NCBI RefSeq assembly: GCF_001662485.1
Contig: NZ_JMTM01000017.1
Location: forward strand, 1 to 64,000
Direction: 5' to 3'
Source: Flavobacterium succinicans
GTDB taxonomy: Bacteria; Bacteroidota; Bacteroidia; Flavobacteriales; Flavobacteriaceae
Length of the DNA: 64,000 bases
Position numbers and translations under genes: made by a program. The notes beneath the pieces were generated by a model, which was not told the origin of the DNA, did not search any database, and saw nothing but the letters and a program-made list of their open reading frames with translations. Of this stretch, positions 9,300 through 18,070 are shown one piece after another; within the stretch, counting starts at the first letter, position 1, and each line of letters starts with the position of its first letter.

Positions 9300-10134
9300 T
9301 TTCAAAGGGCGTCAGCTTGTGATAGCCACTATGCATCATAAAGAGCAAGTGATGGCTCCTATTTTAGAAAATGGTTTAGGTGTAATTTGCACCACGCCAA
9401 AAGATTTTGACACGGATAGTTTTGGTACTTTTTCGGGTGAAATAGCTAGAGTTTCAGATGCACTTTCTGTAGCACGACAAAAATGTTTGGCAGCAATTGC
9501 TGCTACAGATTGTGATTTGGTGGTAGCTTCCGAAGGTTCATTCGGCCCTCATCCTTCCGCTTATTTTGCAACAGCAGATGATGAACTGGTTCTTTTAGTT
9601 GATCGACTTCATAATTTGGAGATTATCGGCAGAGCAGTAAGTTTCAAAACCAATTTTTCGGTGAAGGCAGTAGAAAGTGAAAAGGACCTTCTCGATTTTG
9701 CTTCTCAAGCTCAATTTCCAAGTCATGGACTAATTCTCAGACCGAGTCAGTATAGTACCGAAGATATGGTCAAAGGAATTGTTTCTCCAGACGTTTTGTT
9801 AGAACAGTTTCATTACCTAAAAACGAAGTATTCAACAGTATTCGTAGAGACCGATATGAGGGCTTTGTACAATCCTACCCGAATGGAGATCATTAGCGTA
9901 GCTACTAAGCAATTGGTTCAAAACGTTCAGTCCTTGTGTCCAGAATGTCAAACTCCTGGATTTACCATTACAGATGTCAAAACAGGACTGCCTTGTTCTT
10001 GGTGCGGGAGTGCTACATCCTCTGTATTGAGCCATATTTATAGTTGTAAAAAGTGTTCTTATACCCAAGAAGATTGGTATCCGAAGCATAAAAAAACAGA
10101 GGACCCAGGTTTTTGTAATTATTGTAATCCTTAA
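9277..10134 (+). CDS. DUF6671-like protein with C-terminal zinc-ribbon cysteines
   Basis: A 285-aa protein. The N-terminal domain ('GRQLVIATMHHKEQVMAPIL', residues 11-30 onward) looks like DUF6671. The conserved start of that domain lies before the first ATG (9331), so a TTG start at 9277 or an in-frame GTG at 9319 is preferred. The C-terminus carries cysteine pairs spaced as zinc ribbons: CPEC, CSWC, CKKC and CNYC (about 226-284). Function unknown; the zinc ribbons suggest nucleic-acid or protein contacts. It lies 3 bases before tsaC in the same run. Confidence 0.75.
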   Translation: MSSTTLNSFKGRQLVIATMHHKEQVMAPILENGLGVICTTPKDFDTDSFGTFSGEIARVSDALSVARQKCLAAIAATDCDLVVASEGSFGPHPSAYFATADDELVLLVDRLHNLEIIGRAVSFKTNFSVKAVESEKDLLDFASQAQFPSHGLILRPSQYSTEDMVKGIVSPDVLLEQFHYLKTKYSTVFVETDMRALYNPTRMEIISVATKQLVQNVQSLCPECQTPGFTITDVKTGLPCSWCGSATSSVLSHIYSCKKCSYTQEDWYPKHKKTEDPGFCNYCNP

Positions 10135-10137
10135 AGA

Positions 10138-11094
10138 ATGAGTAATACTAAAGATATAGCAAAAGCAATACAATTGCTACAAAAGGAATCAGTGGTAGCT
10201 ATTCCTACTGAGACCGTTTATGGTTTGGCTGGCAACATATATAGTGAAAAAGCCATCCGAAGTATTTTTGAGTTAAAGAATCGCCCAATGTACAACCCTT
10301 TGATTGTTCATTTAAAATCGTATACCGAATTAGAAAAAGTTGCTGTGAATATAACAGATAAAGCGAGATTGCTAGCTGAAACTTTTTGGCCTGGGCCATT
10401 AACACTAGTTCTAAAAAAACAAAATAACATTTCTGATTTGATTACTGCAGGAAAGGATACAGTTGCGGTTCGAGTACCCAATCATCCTGTTGCGCTGGAA
10501 CTTTTGAATCAGTTGGATTTTCCTTTAGCTGCTCCAAGTGCGAATCCATTTGGCTCAATCAGCCCTACCACAGCAGCGCATGTTTCAAATTATTTCGATT
10601 CCAGTTTAGTCCATGTTTTAGATGGAGGAGCATGTTCGCAAGGTATCGAGTCTACGATTGTTGGATTTGAAGAAGACCAAGCTGTTTTGTATCGAGCTGG
10701 TGCTACACCCATAGCGGATATTGAAGCACTAGTTGGGACTTTAAAAGTTTTCACTAAAGATGATGTAGCTCCCATCGCTCCGGGAATGTTATCCAAGCAT
10801 TATGCGCCTTCTACTAGTACAATTTTCACAGAAGATGTTGAAAAAACACTTGCAACAATCACTAGAAAAAGGGTAGGTGTGGTGTCTTTCTGCAAAGAAT
10901 ATAACCACCCGGCTATTCATTATCAAAAAAAATTGTCAAGCAATGGTAGTTTAGAAGAAGCTGCCAATCGATTGTATGCAACACTTCATGAAATGGATGC
11001 TCAGCCTATTGATGTTATTATAGTCGAAAAAGTTCCTAACGAAGGCATTGGGGTAGCCATCAACGACAAGTTGTTAAGAGCCTCAGCAGTATAA
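10138..11094 (+). CDS. tsaC: Threonylcarbamoyl-AMP synthase (Sua5/TsaC)
   Basis: A 318-aa protein with the YrdC-like domain (about 5-185; 'IPTETVYGLAGNIYSEKAI', 'AAPSANPFGSISPT') and a C-terminal Sua5 domain, so the long Sua5 form. It makes L-threonylcarbamoyl-AMP from threonine, ATP and bicarbonate, the first step of the t6A37 tRNA modification. The start follows the previous stop by 3 bases. The next gene encodes a predicted bicarbonate transporter; a link through bicarbonate supply is possible but inferred. Confidence 0.95.
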   Translation: MSNTKDIAKAIQLLQKESVVAIPTETVYGLAGNIYSEKAIRSIFELKNRPMYNPLIVHLKSYTELEKVAVNITDKARLLAETFWPGPLTLVLKKQNNISDLITAGKDTVAVRVPNHPVALELLNQLDFPLAAPSANPFGSISPTTAAHVSNYFDSSLVHVLDGGACSQGIESTIVGFEEDQAVLYRAGATPIADIEALVGTLKVFTKDDVAPIAPGMLSKHYAPSTSTIFTEDVEKTLATITRKRVGVVSFCKEYNHPAIHYQKKLSSNGSLEEAANRLYATLHEMDAQPIDVIIVEKVPNEGIGVAINDKLLRASAV

Positions 11095-11121
11095 ATTTTA
11101 AAAAAAAACAAAGCAAAACCT

Positions 11122-12084
11122 ATGAATTTAGATTTATTAATTGAAAACGTTACTAATCCTGCATTGCTTTTCTTTCTACTCGGAATCATAGCCGTATACT
11201 TAAAAAGTGATTTAGAAATTCCAAACAATACCTCCAAGTTTATTTCTCTTTACCTTTTGTTTTCTATAGGGTTTAAAGGAGGGCAGGAGTTGGCGCATAG
11301 TGATTTTTCGATTGAAATCATTTGGTCAGTTGTTTTCGGGATGGTAGTTTCTATATTGATTCCATTGTATACCTTCTTTATTTTGAAGAAAAAATTCAGC
11401 ATCGAAAATTCTGGTGCAATTGCGGCCGCTTATGGTTCGGTAAGTGCAGTGACTTTTGTTACAGCTGTATCTTTTTTAGAAATGCAGTCTCTAAACTTTA
11501 GTGGGCACATGGTAGCTGTCATGGCTTTGATGGAAGCCCCAGCAATTATAGTGGGTGTAATTTTAATTCAAATGTTTTCTAAAAAAACAGCTATTGATAG
11601 TAAAATTGGTCCAATCGTGAAGCACTCTTTTACCAATGGTAGTGTATTATTAATTATCGGAAGTTTGGTTATCGGTTGGTTAGCTAGTGATAAAGCTGCC
11701 TTGGGAATCAAACCTTTTACCACTGATATTTTTAAAGGGTTTTTAGCCATCTTCCTTTTGGATATGGGAATTGTAAGCGGAAGAAAACTAGGAGACTTCT
11801 TTAAAAGTGGGTGGTTTAGTTTTGTTTTTGCAGTTATCATTCCATTAATCAACGGAAGTGTAGTGGCATATTTAAGTCAGTTGGTAACAGAAGATGTGGG
11901 GAATCGCTTCATATTTGCCGTTTTAGCTTCGAGCGCCTCTTACATTGCTGTGCCTGCAGCTATGAAAATTGCGGTACCTAAGGCAAATCCAGGTATTTTT
12001 CTGCCCATGGCTTTAGCTGTTACATTCCCTTTTAACATTACATTTGGAATGCCAATTTATTTATCCATTGTAATGGCTGGATAA
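11122..12084 (+). CDS. sbtA: SbtA-type sodium-dependent bicarbonate transporter
   Basis: A 320-aa inner-membrane protein with about ten helices in two halves, matching the SbtA/DUF897 family ('NPALLFFLLGIIAVYLKSDL' near the N-terminus and 'GFKGGQEL'). In cyanobacteria SbtA imports HCO3- with Na+. No SbtB PII-like partner or carbonic anhydrase gene is nearby. It is the last gene of the run divergent from the LysR gene. Its 3' end overlaps the convergent DUF2721 gene by 28 bases and has no visible terminator. Confidence 0.9.
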   Translation: MNLDLLIENVTNPALLFFLLGIIAVYLKSDLEIPNNTSKFISLYLLFSIGFKGGQELAHSDFSIEIIWSVVFGMVVSILIPLYTFFILKKKFSIENSGAIAAAYGSVSAVTFVTAVSFLEMQSLNFSGHMVAVMALMEAPAIIVGVILIQMFSKKTAIDSKIGPIVKHSFTNGSVLLIIGSLVIGWLASDKAALGIKPFTTDIFKGFLAIFLLDMGIVSGRKLGDFFKSGWFSFVFAVIIPLINGSVVAYLSQLVTEDVGNRFIFAVLASSASYIAVPAAMKIAVPKANPGIFLPMALAVTFPFNITFGMPIYLSIVMAG

Positions 12085-12488
12085 TCATTGGCTTTCCCTT
12101 TTTGTGTTAAATCGCTCAAATGAAGACGTAAAGCATCAACAGAAATATTGATTTCCCAAAACGATAATCCCAAAGAAACCAATAAAGCGAATAAACTAAA
12201 ACCAAATAAGTAAATCCCAGCAATTTGTTGGTTAAGATACAGCAATAACATGGCGAAAACAGATAGAAATAAACTCATTACGCCTGCCATTTGCATGTAC
12301 CGAATTAGCGTTAACCGCAAATTAAGATTTTTAATTTCTAATAAAATCATGCTGTTCTCTTTTTCTTTGTAAGCTTTCTTTAACCCACGAATGATTGTGG
12401 CTAAAGTTAAAAAACGATTGGTATAAGCCAATAAAATCAAGGAAGTTGCTGAGAATAGTAGTGCTGGGGTTTCTATTTGTAAGGTCAT
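12057..12488 (-). CDS. DUF2721 membrane protein
   Basis: A 143-aa protein with three hydrophobic segments (about 8-28, 68-86, 94-112), matching the DUF2721 pattern ('TPALLFSATSLILLAYTNRF'). Function unknown. Its last codons overlap the convergent sbtA gene by 28 bases, so the two transcripts must be antisense to each other at their ends. Confidence 0.8.
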   Translation of the reverse strand: MTLQIETPALLFSATSLILLAYTNRFLTLATIIRGLKKAYKEKENSMILLEIKNLNLRLTLIRYMQMAGVMSLFLSVFAMLLLYLNQQIAGIYLFGFSLFALLVSLGLSFWEINISVDALRLHLSDLTQKGKANDYPAITMDK

Positions 12489-12530
12489 CTTTTTTTTTAC
12501 AAAGGTCGGATAACTTTGGTTTCATTTCAA

Positions 12531-12574
12531 AAAAAAAAATCTTCGTTTCAATAATTGAAACGAAGATTTTTTAG
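12531..12574 (-). terminator. Terminator of the 12589 lipoprotein gene
   Basis: A 15-bp stem (12536-12550 with 12556-12570) with a 5-base loop and A/T runs on both sides. It could serve both strands. Confidence 0.85.
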
Positions 12575-12588
12575 TTTATAAGTTTATG

Positions 12589-13422
12589 TTACATGGTTAA
12601 GTTAAAAACCATACCATTTTCGTGGGTATAAGTTAATTTATTATCACAATCGCCATTTCCATAATCAAGGGTTCCGTTTAATAATGGTCCTTTTACATTT
12701 AATTTCCCTTTGGAAACATAATTGCAATCGTATTTTTTTACCAAAGGAACTGCAACCGAAAGGGTCAACTTAGCACCATTTTCTTTACTCACCATATGGT
12801 CTCCACTAATCATTTCGTAGGTATTGTCGGCTAATATCAATGGAGTACTCACCCCTTCTGTTTGTCTGATGGTATGGTTACCTGAATTAAAATATACGGA
12901 TCCATCTGCGCTAGTTAGTTTACCATTTGTAATGGTTCGGCTCCATTGTGGAATAGTAGCTGTGGTGGTTTCGTTGGTATATAAAATGATACCCTCTACT
13001 TTCATACCGTTTACATAGTAATTGTCACGCTCAATTTTCATGGTCGACTTTGGTGTACTTACTAATCCAGATAAGGTGATTTTTAATTTTCCTTTTCGGG
13101 TAATCCCGTTGTTGGTACAGCCAGTTCCAAAATCAATTGTAATTATTTTTGGAAAAGAATTGGGAGTTACATTATCTATACTAACGGCAGCGCAAGCACC
13201 TACTAAGGATTTTACAGTGGTAGTGCTTGTGGTTTTGGATAATGCATTTTCAAAAGTAACTTGAGTTCCTGTTTGAAAATCTAATTCGTTAATCCCATCA
13301 ATAGTGGCTGAGGCTACAATTGAATTGGTATCGGTAAAGTTGACAACTTCGTCTTTGGTACAAGAATTAAAAGTGAACGAAAAAACGAGTAACGAGCATA
13401 AAGCTAATGAGAAATTTTTCAT
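12589..13422 (-). CDS. Predicted surface lipoprotein, function unknown
   Basis: A 277-aa lipoprotein with the signal 'FSFTFNSC'. The cysteine is followed by TKDE, which fits the K-(D/E)-(D/E) lipoprotein export signal of Flavobacteria and predicts display on the cell surface. The rest is threonine-rich and beta-stranded, with scattered cysteines (C77, C101, C231 and C259 by eye) that may form disulfides. No family recognised. It has its own terminator and is transcribed alone. Confidence 0.8.
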   Translation of the reverse strand: MKNFSLALCSLLVFSFTFNSCTKDEVVNFTDTNSIVASATIDGINELDFQTGTQVTFENALSKTTSTTTVKSLVGACAAVSIDNVTPNSFPKIITIDFGTGCTNNGITRKGKLKITLSGLVSTPKSTMKIERDNYYVNGMKVEGIILYTNETTTATIPQWSRTITNGKLTSADGSVYFNSGNHTIRQTEGVSTPLILADNTYEMISGDHMVSKENGAKLTLSVAVPLVKKYDCNYVSKGKLNVKGPLLNGTLDYGNGDCDNKLTYTHENGMVFNLTM

Positions 13423-13479
13423 AAAAGTTGTGTTTTGATTTGGTGTGCTAAATGTAATAAAACAAATGAATTGCCCAAA

Positions 13480-13515
13480 AAAAAGCCTGTAAAATTTAAT
13501 TTACAGGCTCTTTTA
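13480..13515 (-). terminator. htpG terminator
   Basis: Stem AGCCTGTAAA / TTTACAGGCT (13484-13493 with 13500-13509), flanked by an A run that gives U residues on the minus strand. It lies 20 bases past the htpG stop. Confidence 0.85.
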
Positions 13516-13529
13516 AAGTGTTAATGAAA

Positions 13530-15416
13530 TTATTTAATCATTTCGAAACTTCTTTTTACAAAGGCAGTCAAGGCTTCACCCTTTAATAAGTTTTGAGATA
13601 ATTTGGCCAAATCAAGGGCTTGTTTTACCAAGTTTTCTTGAACGTTTTTGTCCTCGTTGTTCAAAATGCTGGTCGCTAATGCTGAATTGGTGTTCACCAC
13701 TAAGTTGTACATTTCTGGGAAATTACCCATTCCGAACATTCCACCGCCACCAGTTTGACTCATTTCCTTCATACGACGCATGAATTCTGGTTGCGTGATG
13801 ATGAATGGCGCTGCACTGCTATCCAAAGCTTCTAACTGAACGGTGTACGTTTGTTTAGGAACAATAGTTTCCACTACCGTTTTCAAACTTTCTTGTTCTT
13901 CAGTAGATAATTTTGAAATGGCTGTTTCTTCTTTTTTGATCAAATTATCAATGTGATCAGAATCAACACGCACAAAAGTCAAACCGCTATTGTCTGATTC
14001 TAATTTTTGAATCAAATGAGGAATGATTGGAGAATCTAGCAACAATACTTGATAGCCTTTATCTTTTGCAATTTCGATATAAGAGTGTTGTGCTTCTTTG
14101 TTTCCAGCATACAATACTACCAATTTACCATCTTTATCCGTTTGGTTTTCTTTGATAGCTACTTTCAATTCCTCAAGTGTGAAATATTTATCGTCCACCG
14201 TTGGATACAATACGAAGGCTCCTGCTTTTTCATAGAATTTGTCTTCAGAAAGCATTCCGTATTCCAATACAATTTTGATATCGTTCCATTTGGCTTCAAA
14301 ATCAGCTCTGTTTTCGTTGAACAGAGATTTCAACTTATCGGCAACTTTACGCGTGATGTAGTTCGAAATTTTCTTCACAGCACCATCAGCTTGTAATCCA
14401 GAACGAGAAACGTTCAACGGAATGTCTGGAGAATCAACTACTCCGCGAAGCATCATTAAGAATTCTGGAACAATACCTTCTACGTTATCGGTTACGTAAA
14501 CTTGGTTTTGGAACAATTGAATTTTATCTCTTTGGATTTGTAAATCAGCCCCTAATTTTGGGAAGTACAAAATTCCAGTTAAGTTGAAAGGATAATCAAC
14601 ATTTAAGTGAATATGAAATAACGGCTCCTCAAATTGCATTGGATACAATTCACGATAGAAGTTTTTGTAATCTTCCTCTTTTAAATCTGCTGGTTGTTTG
14701 GTCCAAGCTGGATTTGGGTTGTTGATGATGTTGTCAACTTCAACAGTTTCTGCAGTATAATCTTCAGGAGCATCTTCTGGCTTAGGAAGCGTTTCAGTTT
14801 TGGTTCCAAATTTAATTGGAATAGGCATGAACTTATTGTATTTGTTCAATAACTCTCTGATTTTGCTTTCTTCCAAAAACTCTAAAGAATCTTCTGCTAC
14901 GTGCAACACGATTTCGGTACCGCGATCGGTTTTGTCGCAAGGTTCCAATGAAAATTCTGGGCTACCGTCACAGGTCCAGTGCGCTGCTGGTTCGTCTTTG
15001 TACGATTTAGTAAAGATTTCTACTTTTTCAGCCACCATAAAAGCGGAGTAAAATCCTAATCCGAAGTGTCCAATAATTCCAGAGTCTTTAGCAGAATCTT
15101 TGTATTTGTCTAGAAATTCTTCTGCTCCAGAAAAAGCCACTTGATTGATGTATTTTTCTACTTCATCAGCAGTCATTCCAAGACCTTGGTCAATGATATG
15201 AATTTTTTTGCCTTCTTTGTCTATTTTAACTTCAATAATTGGATTGCCATATTCTACTTTAGCTTCTCCTATACTAGTAAGGTGTTTTAATTTTAAAGTA
15301 GCGTCGGTTCCATTAGAAATCAATTCACGCAAGAAAATCTCGTGATCACTGTATAAAAACTTTTTGATTAAAGGGAAGATGTTTTCTACCGAAACATTAA
15401 TTTTACCTGTTGTCAT
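13530..15416 (-). CDS. htpG: HSP90-family molecular chaperone HtpG
   Basis: A 628-aa HSP90 homologue. The start is the ATG at 15416 (MTTGKINVSVENIFPLIKKF), which gives the usual family length; an upstream in-frame ATG would add 23 unrelated residues. The GHKL ATPase domain is N-terminal (about 1-220: 'ELISNGTDATLK', 'IIDQGLGMT', 'GHFGLGFYSAFM'), followed by the middle and C-terminal dimerisation domains. A glycine-rich stretch (SQTGGGGMFGMG) lies near the C-terminus. A cytosolic ATP-dependent chaperone. A perfect dyad upstream may be a heat-shock or stress operator. Confidence 0.97.
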   Translation of the reverse strand: MTTGKINVSVENIFPLIKKFLYSDHEIFLRELISNGTDATLKLKHLTSIGEAKVEYGNPIIEVKIDKEGKKIHIIDQGLGMTADEVEKYINQVAFSGAEEFLDKYKDSAKDSGIIGHFGLGFYSAFMVAEKVEIFTKSYKDEPAAHWTCDGSPEFSLEPCDKTDRGTEIVLHVAEDSLEFLEESKIRELLNKYNKFMPIPIKFGTKTETLPKPEDAPEDYTAETVEVDNIINNPNPAWTKQPADLKEEDYKNFYRELYPMQFEEPLFHIHLNVDYPFNLTGILYFPKLGADLQIQRDKIQLFQNQVYVTDNVEGIVPEFLMMLRGVVDSPDIPLNVSRSGLQADGAVKKISNYITRKVADKLKSLFNENRADFEAKWNDIKIVLEYGMLSEDKFYEKAGAFVLYPTVDDKYFTLEELKVAIKENQTDKDGKLVVLYAGNKEAQHSYIEIAKDKGYQVLLLDSPIIPHLIQKLESDNSGLTFVRVDSDHIDNLIKKEETAISKLSTEEQESLKTVVETIVPKQTYTVQLEALDSSAAPFIITQPEFMRRMKEMSQTGGGGMFGMGNFPEMYNLVVNTNSALATSILNNEDKNVQENLVKQALDLAKLSQNLLKGEALTAFVKRSFEMIK

Positions 15417-15474
15417 AGTGCTTATAAATTTATAGTTTAATTTAATGCTAATTGGCTCTTCAAATAGAATACCA

Positions 15475-15494
15475 TTTGTCATCATAATGACAAA
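15475..15494 (-). promoter_or_regulatory. Dyad upstream of htpG
   Basis: TTTGTCAT-CATA-ATGACAAA, a perfect 8-bp inverted repeat with a 4-base spacer, 59 bases upstream of the htpG ATG. It is immediately followed by a second short dyad (GACA/TGTC, 15489-15499). Candidate stress operator; the binding protein is unknown. Confidence 0.45.
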
Positions 15495-15538
15495 ATGTCG
15501 CGACTAGTATATTTTTTGTTAAAAACAGAAACATTCGT

Positions 15539-15568
15539 GTTGTAGCAATTTTTTGAATTGTATATTTG
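15539..15568 (+). promoter_or_regulatory. Promoter of the lipocalin-like lipoprotein gene
   Basis: -7 box TATATTTG (15561-15568) and a GTTG at 15539-15542, 18 bases apart, 31 bases before the ATG. Fits the Bacteroidota promoter TTG-N(17-23)-TAnnTTTG. Confidence 0.6.
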
Positions 15569-15599
15569 CTAATAAATTAATAATAAAGTAGTTATAGAT

Positions 15600-16100
15600 A
15601 TGAAGAAATTTATTCTTTTGGGCACCTTTATTTTTTTGCTTTTTGCTTGTAAATCAAGTGCCCCAGCTGTTGTTCCTAGCGCTCCCGTTGCAGCAACCAA
15701 GTTAGACAAGAAGTCGCAAGTCGCCATCAAAGGCAATTGGCAAATTACAGATGTGACCTATCCAGGTTCTGAGTATTTCAAAGTAAATTCATTTAATATA
15801 GCAGATTCTAAATGCTTCATTGGTAGTACTTGGAATTTTATTTCTAACAATAATAAAGGGAGTATGGCTCTAGTTGGAGCTGGATGCACCTCGTTTTCTT
15901 CACCCATTGTTTGGAGCATTAATAATGAAGGAATCTTTGTTCTGAAAATTGTTGAAGCAGGCGTAAAATCTAAAAACGTTCAATCGGGATTTTTATTAAA
16001 AGTAGCCAATCAAACTGAAACTAGTTTTGAACTTATCGACAAAATTGATGTTGCGGGACAACAAAAAGACATTGTTTATCATTTTAAAAAAGTGAATTAA
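15600..16100 (+). CDS. Lipocalin-like lipoprotein
   Basis: A 166-aa lipoprotein (signal 'GTFIFLLFACKSS', cysteine 17) with a lipocalin-like beta barrel: 'IKGNWQITDVTYPGS' near 43 is the typical first strand with the GxW motif. The rest is beta-stranded with two cysteines (about C73 and C98). Role probably in the periplasm or envelope; ligand unknown. It precedes an OmpA-family lipoprotein on the same strand, 106 bases apart. Confidence 0.8.
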   Translation: MKKFILLGTFIFLLFACKSSAPAVVPSAPVAATKLDKKSQVAIKGNWQITDVTYPGSEYFKVNSFNIADSKCFIGSTWNFISNNNKGSMALVGAGCTSFSSPIVWSINNEGIFVLKIVEAGVKSKNVQSGFLLKVANQTETSFELIDKIDVAGQQKDIVYHFKKVN

Positions 16101-16206
16101 TATTTAAGACACATGAAATTGCCTTTAACAACAAGTTTGTTGAAAACAAATACTCATAAATTAAGGCGATACCATATATGACCACTAATAAATAAATTTT
16201 ACAGCT

Positions 16207-16896
16207 ATGAAAAAAATCACAATACTAAGTTTGACGGCACTATTTTTATTCAGCAGTTTGTTTACAGCTTGTACTTCTGTAAAAAATGCCAATAACACGC
16301 AAAAAGGAGCGGGAATTGGCGTAGCTGCTGGTGCAATAATTGGAGGAATCCTTGGTAATAATATAGGAAAAGGAGGAAATGCTGCCCTAGGAGCAGCTAT
16401 TGGCGCAGCTATTGGTGGTGGAGCCGGCGCTTTGATAGGAAATAAGATGGACAAGCAAGCGAGAGAGATTAATCAAGCTTTGCCAGGCGCAGACGTAGAA
16501 CGTGTGGGAGAAGGAATACACTTGACTTTGAATGAAAATGCCGTGCGATTTAATACCAATAAATCAAGTTTAACTCCTCAAGCGCAAGCCAATCTAGATA
16601 AACTGATTCCAGTTTTTAAAGAATATGGCGACACCAACATCGAAATTTTTGGATACACAGATAGTTCAGGAAAACCAGAATACAATTTGACCCTTTCTGA
16701 AAAAAGAGCTGAATCAGTAAAAACCTATTTAATTGGAAAAGGACTTGCAGCCAGCCGATTTAAAACTTCAGGTTTTGGAATTGCAGATCCGATTGCTCCA
16801 AATGATACACCAGAAGGTATGGCCAAAAACCGTAGAGTAGAATTCGCGATTACCGCCAATGCCAAAATGATTCAAGATGCCAAAAATGGTCAATAA
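16207..16896 (+). CDS. OmpA-family lipoprotein with glycine-zipper domain
   Basis: A 229-aa lipoprotein (cysteine 22). Residues 30-80 form a glycine zipper ('GAGIGVAAGAIIGGILG', 'AAIGAAIGGGAGALIG') able to lie in a membrane. Residues 105-215 form an OmpA-like peptidoglycan-binding domain ('NIEIFGYTDSSGKPEYN', 'LSEKRAESVKTYLI', 'NRRVEF'). It most likely tethers the outer membrane to the cell wall. A good terminator follows. Confidence 0.93.
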   Translation: MKKITILSLTALFLFSSLFTACTSVKNANNTQKGAGIGVAAGAIIGGILGNNIGKGGNAALGAAIGAAIGGGAGALIGNKMDKQAREINQALPGADVERVGEGIHLTLNENAVRFNTNKSSLTPQAQANLDKLIPVFKEYGDTNIEIFGYTDSSGKPEYNLTLSEKRAESVKTYLIGKGLAASRFKTSGFGIADPIAPNDTPEGMAKNRRVEFAITANAKMIQDAKNGQ

Positions 16897-16917
16897 TTTG
16901 ATGTAGAAAAGAAAGCT

Positions 16918-16950
16918 AAAAAGCTGTTTCTTTGGAGACAGCTTTTTTTT
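16918..16950 (+). terminator. Terminator of the OmpA lipoprotein gene
   Basis: A 13-bp stem (16918-16930 with 16935-16947, one G-U pair) with loop TTTG and a run of eight T residues. Confidence 0.9.
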
Positions 16951-16993
16951 ATATAAAATGAAATTTTCAACCGCTTATTTTTCCTAAAGCCAC

Positions 16994-17001
16994 TATCTTT
17001 G
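16994..17001 (+). promoter_or_regulatory. -7 box of the ABC ATPase gene
   Basis: TATCTTTG, exact TAnnTTTG match, 25 bases upstream of the ATG at 17027. Confidence 0.6.
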
Positions 17002-17026
17002 TTTTTTATTAATGATACAATAAATA

Positions 17027-17971
17027 ATGCTTGAAGTTCAAAATATTTCCTTCGCTTATACAGACAAAGCGATTATTCAGAATGTTGATTTTACCGTAGA
17101 AAAAGGACAAAATATTGCACTAATTGGCGAGAGCGGTTGCGGCAAAAGTACTTTGTTGAAACTCATTTATGGTATCTATGATTTAAATGAAGGAAAAATT
17201 TTTTTTAATAAGACACGCGTTTTGGGTCCCAAATACAATTTGATTCCGGGTATGCCCTTTATGAAATATCTGGCACAAGATTTTGATTTGATGCCTTATG
17301 AAACAGTTGCTGAAAACGTAGGAAAGTTTTTGTCCAACGGTTTTATGCCCTTAAAAAAATTGCGTATTCAAGAGTTACTCGAAATGGTCGAAATGACTGA
17401 GTATGCCAAAGTGCGCGCCAAAGATTTGAGTGGAGGACAACAACAACGCGTTGCCTTAGCCAAGGTTTTAGCGGTAGAACCTCAGGTGTTGTTGTTGGAT
17501 GAGCCGTTTAGCCATATTGATAATTTTAGAAAAAACGCTTTACGTCGTAATTTATTCGCTTATCTAAAGAAAAAAGAAATTACCTGTATTATTGCAACAC
17601 ACGATAGTACCGATGCACTTTCTTTTTCAGATGAAACCATAGTTTTACAGCAAGGGAAAATAATTGAAAAAGCACCTTCGGCAGAAGTGTATCAATTTCC
17701 GATTAATAAATATGTGGCCTCTTTATTTGGTGAAGTCAATGAGTTGAGAATGTCGCAATTAATGCCTATTGAAGGAGAAGATGAAATGGTATTATTGTAT
17801 CCACATCAATTAAAGGTCTCTCCTGTTGGAACGGTGAAAGCGGTAGTAAAACAATCTTATTTCAAAGGAAGCCGATTTTTAATTAAAGCCGCTTTTGATA
17901 GAAAGGCCATTTTCTTTGAACACGAAACCGCATTAGAATTGAACCAAGAAGTGCTATTGAAGATCATGTAA
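17027..17971 (+). CDS. ABC transporter ATP-binding protein
   Basis: A 314-aa ABC ATPase: Walker A 'GESGCGKST' (37-45), signature 'LSGGQQQRVALAK' (about 140), Walker B 'VLLLDEPFSHID' (about 162) and H-loop 'IATHDS' (about 193). The C-terminal 80 residues look like a TOBE-type domain, as in importers of the PotA/FbpC/MalK class. No permease or binding-protein gene is adjacent, so it is an orphan ATPase whose partner lies elsewhere or which has another role. Monocistronic with its own promoter and terminator. Confidence 0.9.
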   Translation: MLEVQNISFAYTDKAIIQNVDFTVEKGQNIALIGESGCGKSTLLKLIYGIYDLNEGKIFFNKTRVLGPKYNLIPGMPFMKYLAQDFDLMPYETVAENVGKFLSNGFMPLKKLRIQELLEMVEMTEYAKVRAKDLSGGQQQRVALAKVLAVEPQVLLLDEPFSHIDNFRKNALRRNLFAYLKKKEITCIIATHDSTDALSFSDETIVLQQGKIIEKAPSAEVYQFPINKYVASLFGEVNELRMSQLMPIEGEDEMVLLYPHQLKVSPVGTVKAVVKQSYFKGSRFLIKAAFDRKAIFFEHETALELNQEVLLKIM

Positions 17972-17988
17972 CTTCCAAAGTAAATATA

Positions 17989-18024
17989 AAAAAAGAGACA
18001 ACTTTTCGGGTTGTCTCTTTTTTT
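17989..18024 (+). terminator. Terminator of the ABC ATPase gene
   Basis: A 14-bp stem (17989-18002 with 18010-18023; core GAGACAAC/GTTGTCTC) with a 7-base loop, followed by T residues. Confidence 0.9.
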
Positions 18025-18070
18025 TGCTACAAATTGAATTTATGTGTTTTTCACTTTGGTTGATTTTTTT

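Noticed and set aside
16185-16454. Minus-strand reading frame across the glycine-zipper gene
   Set aside because: A proline/alanine-rich mirror of the glycine-rich OmpA lipoprotein gene; no promoter or family.
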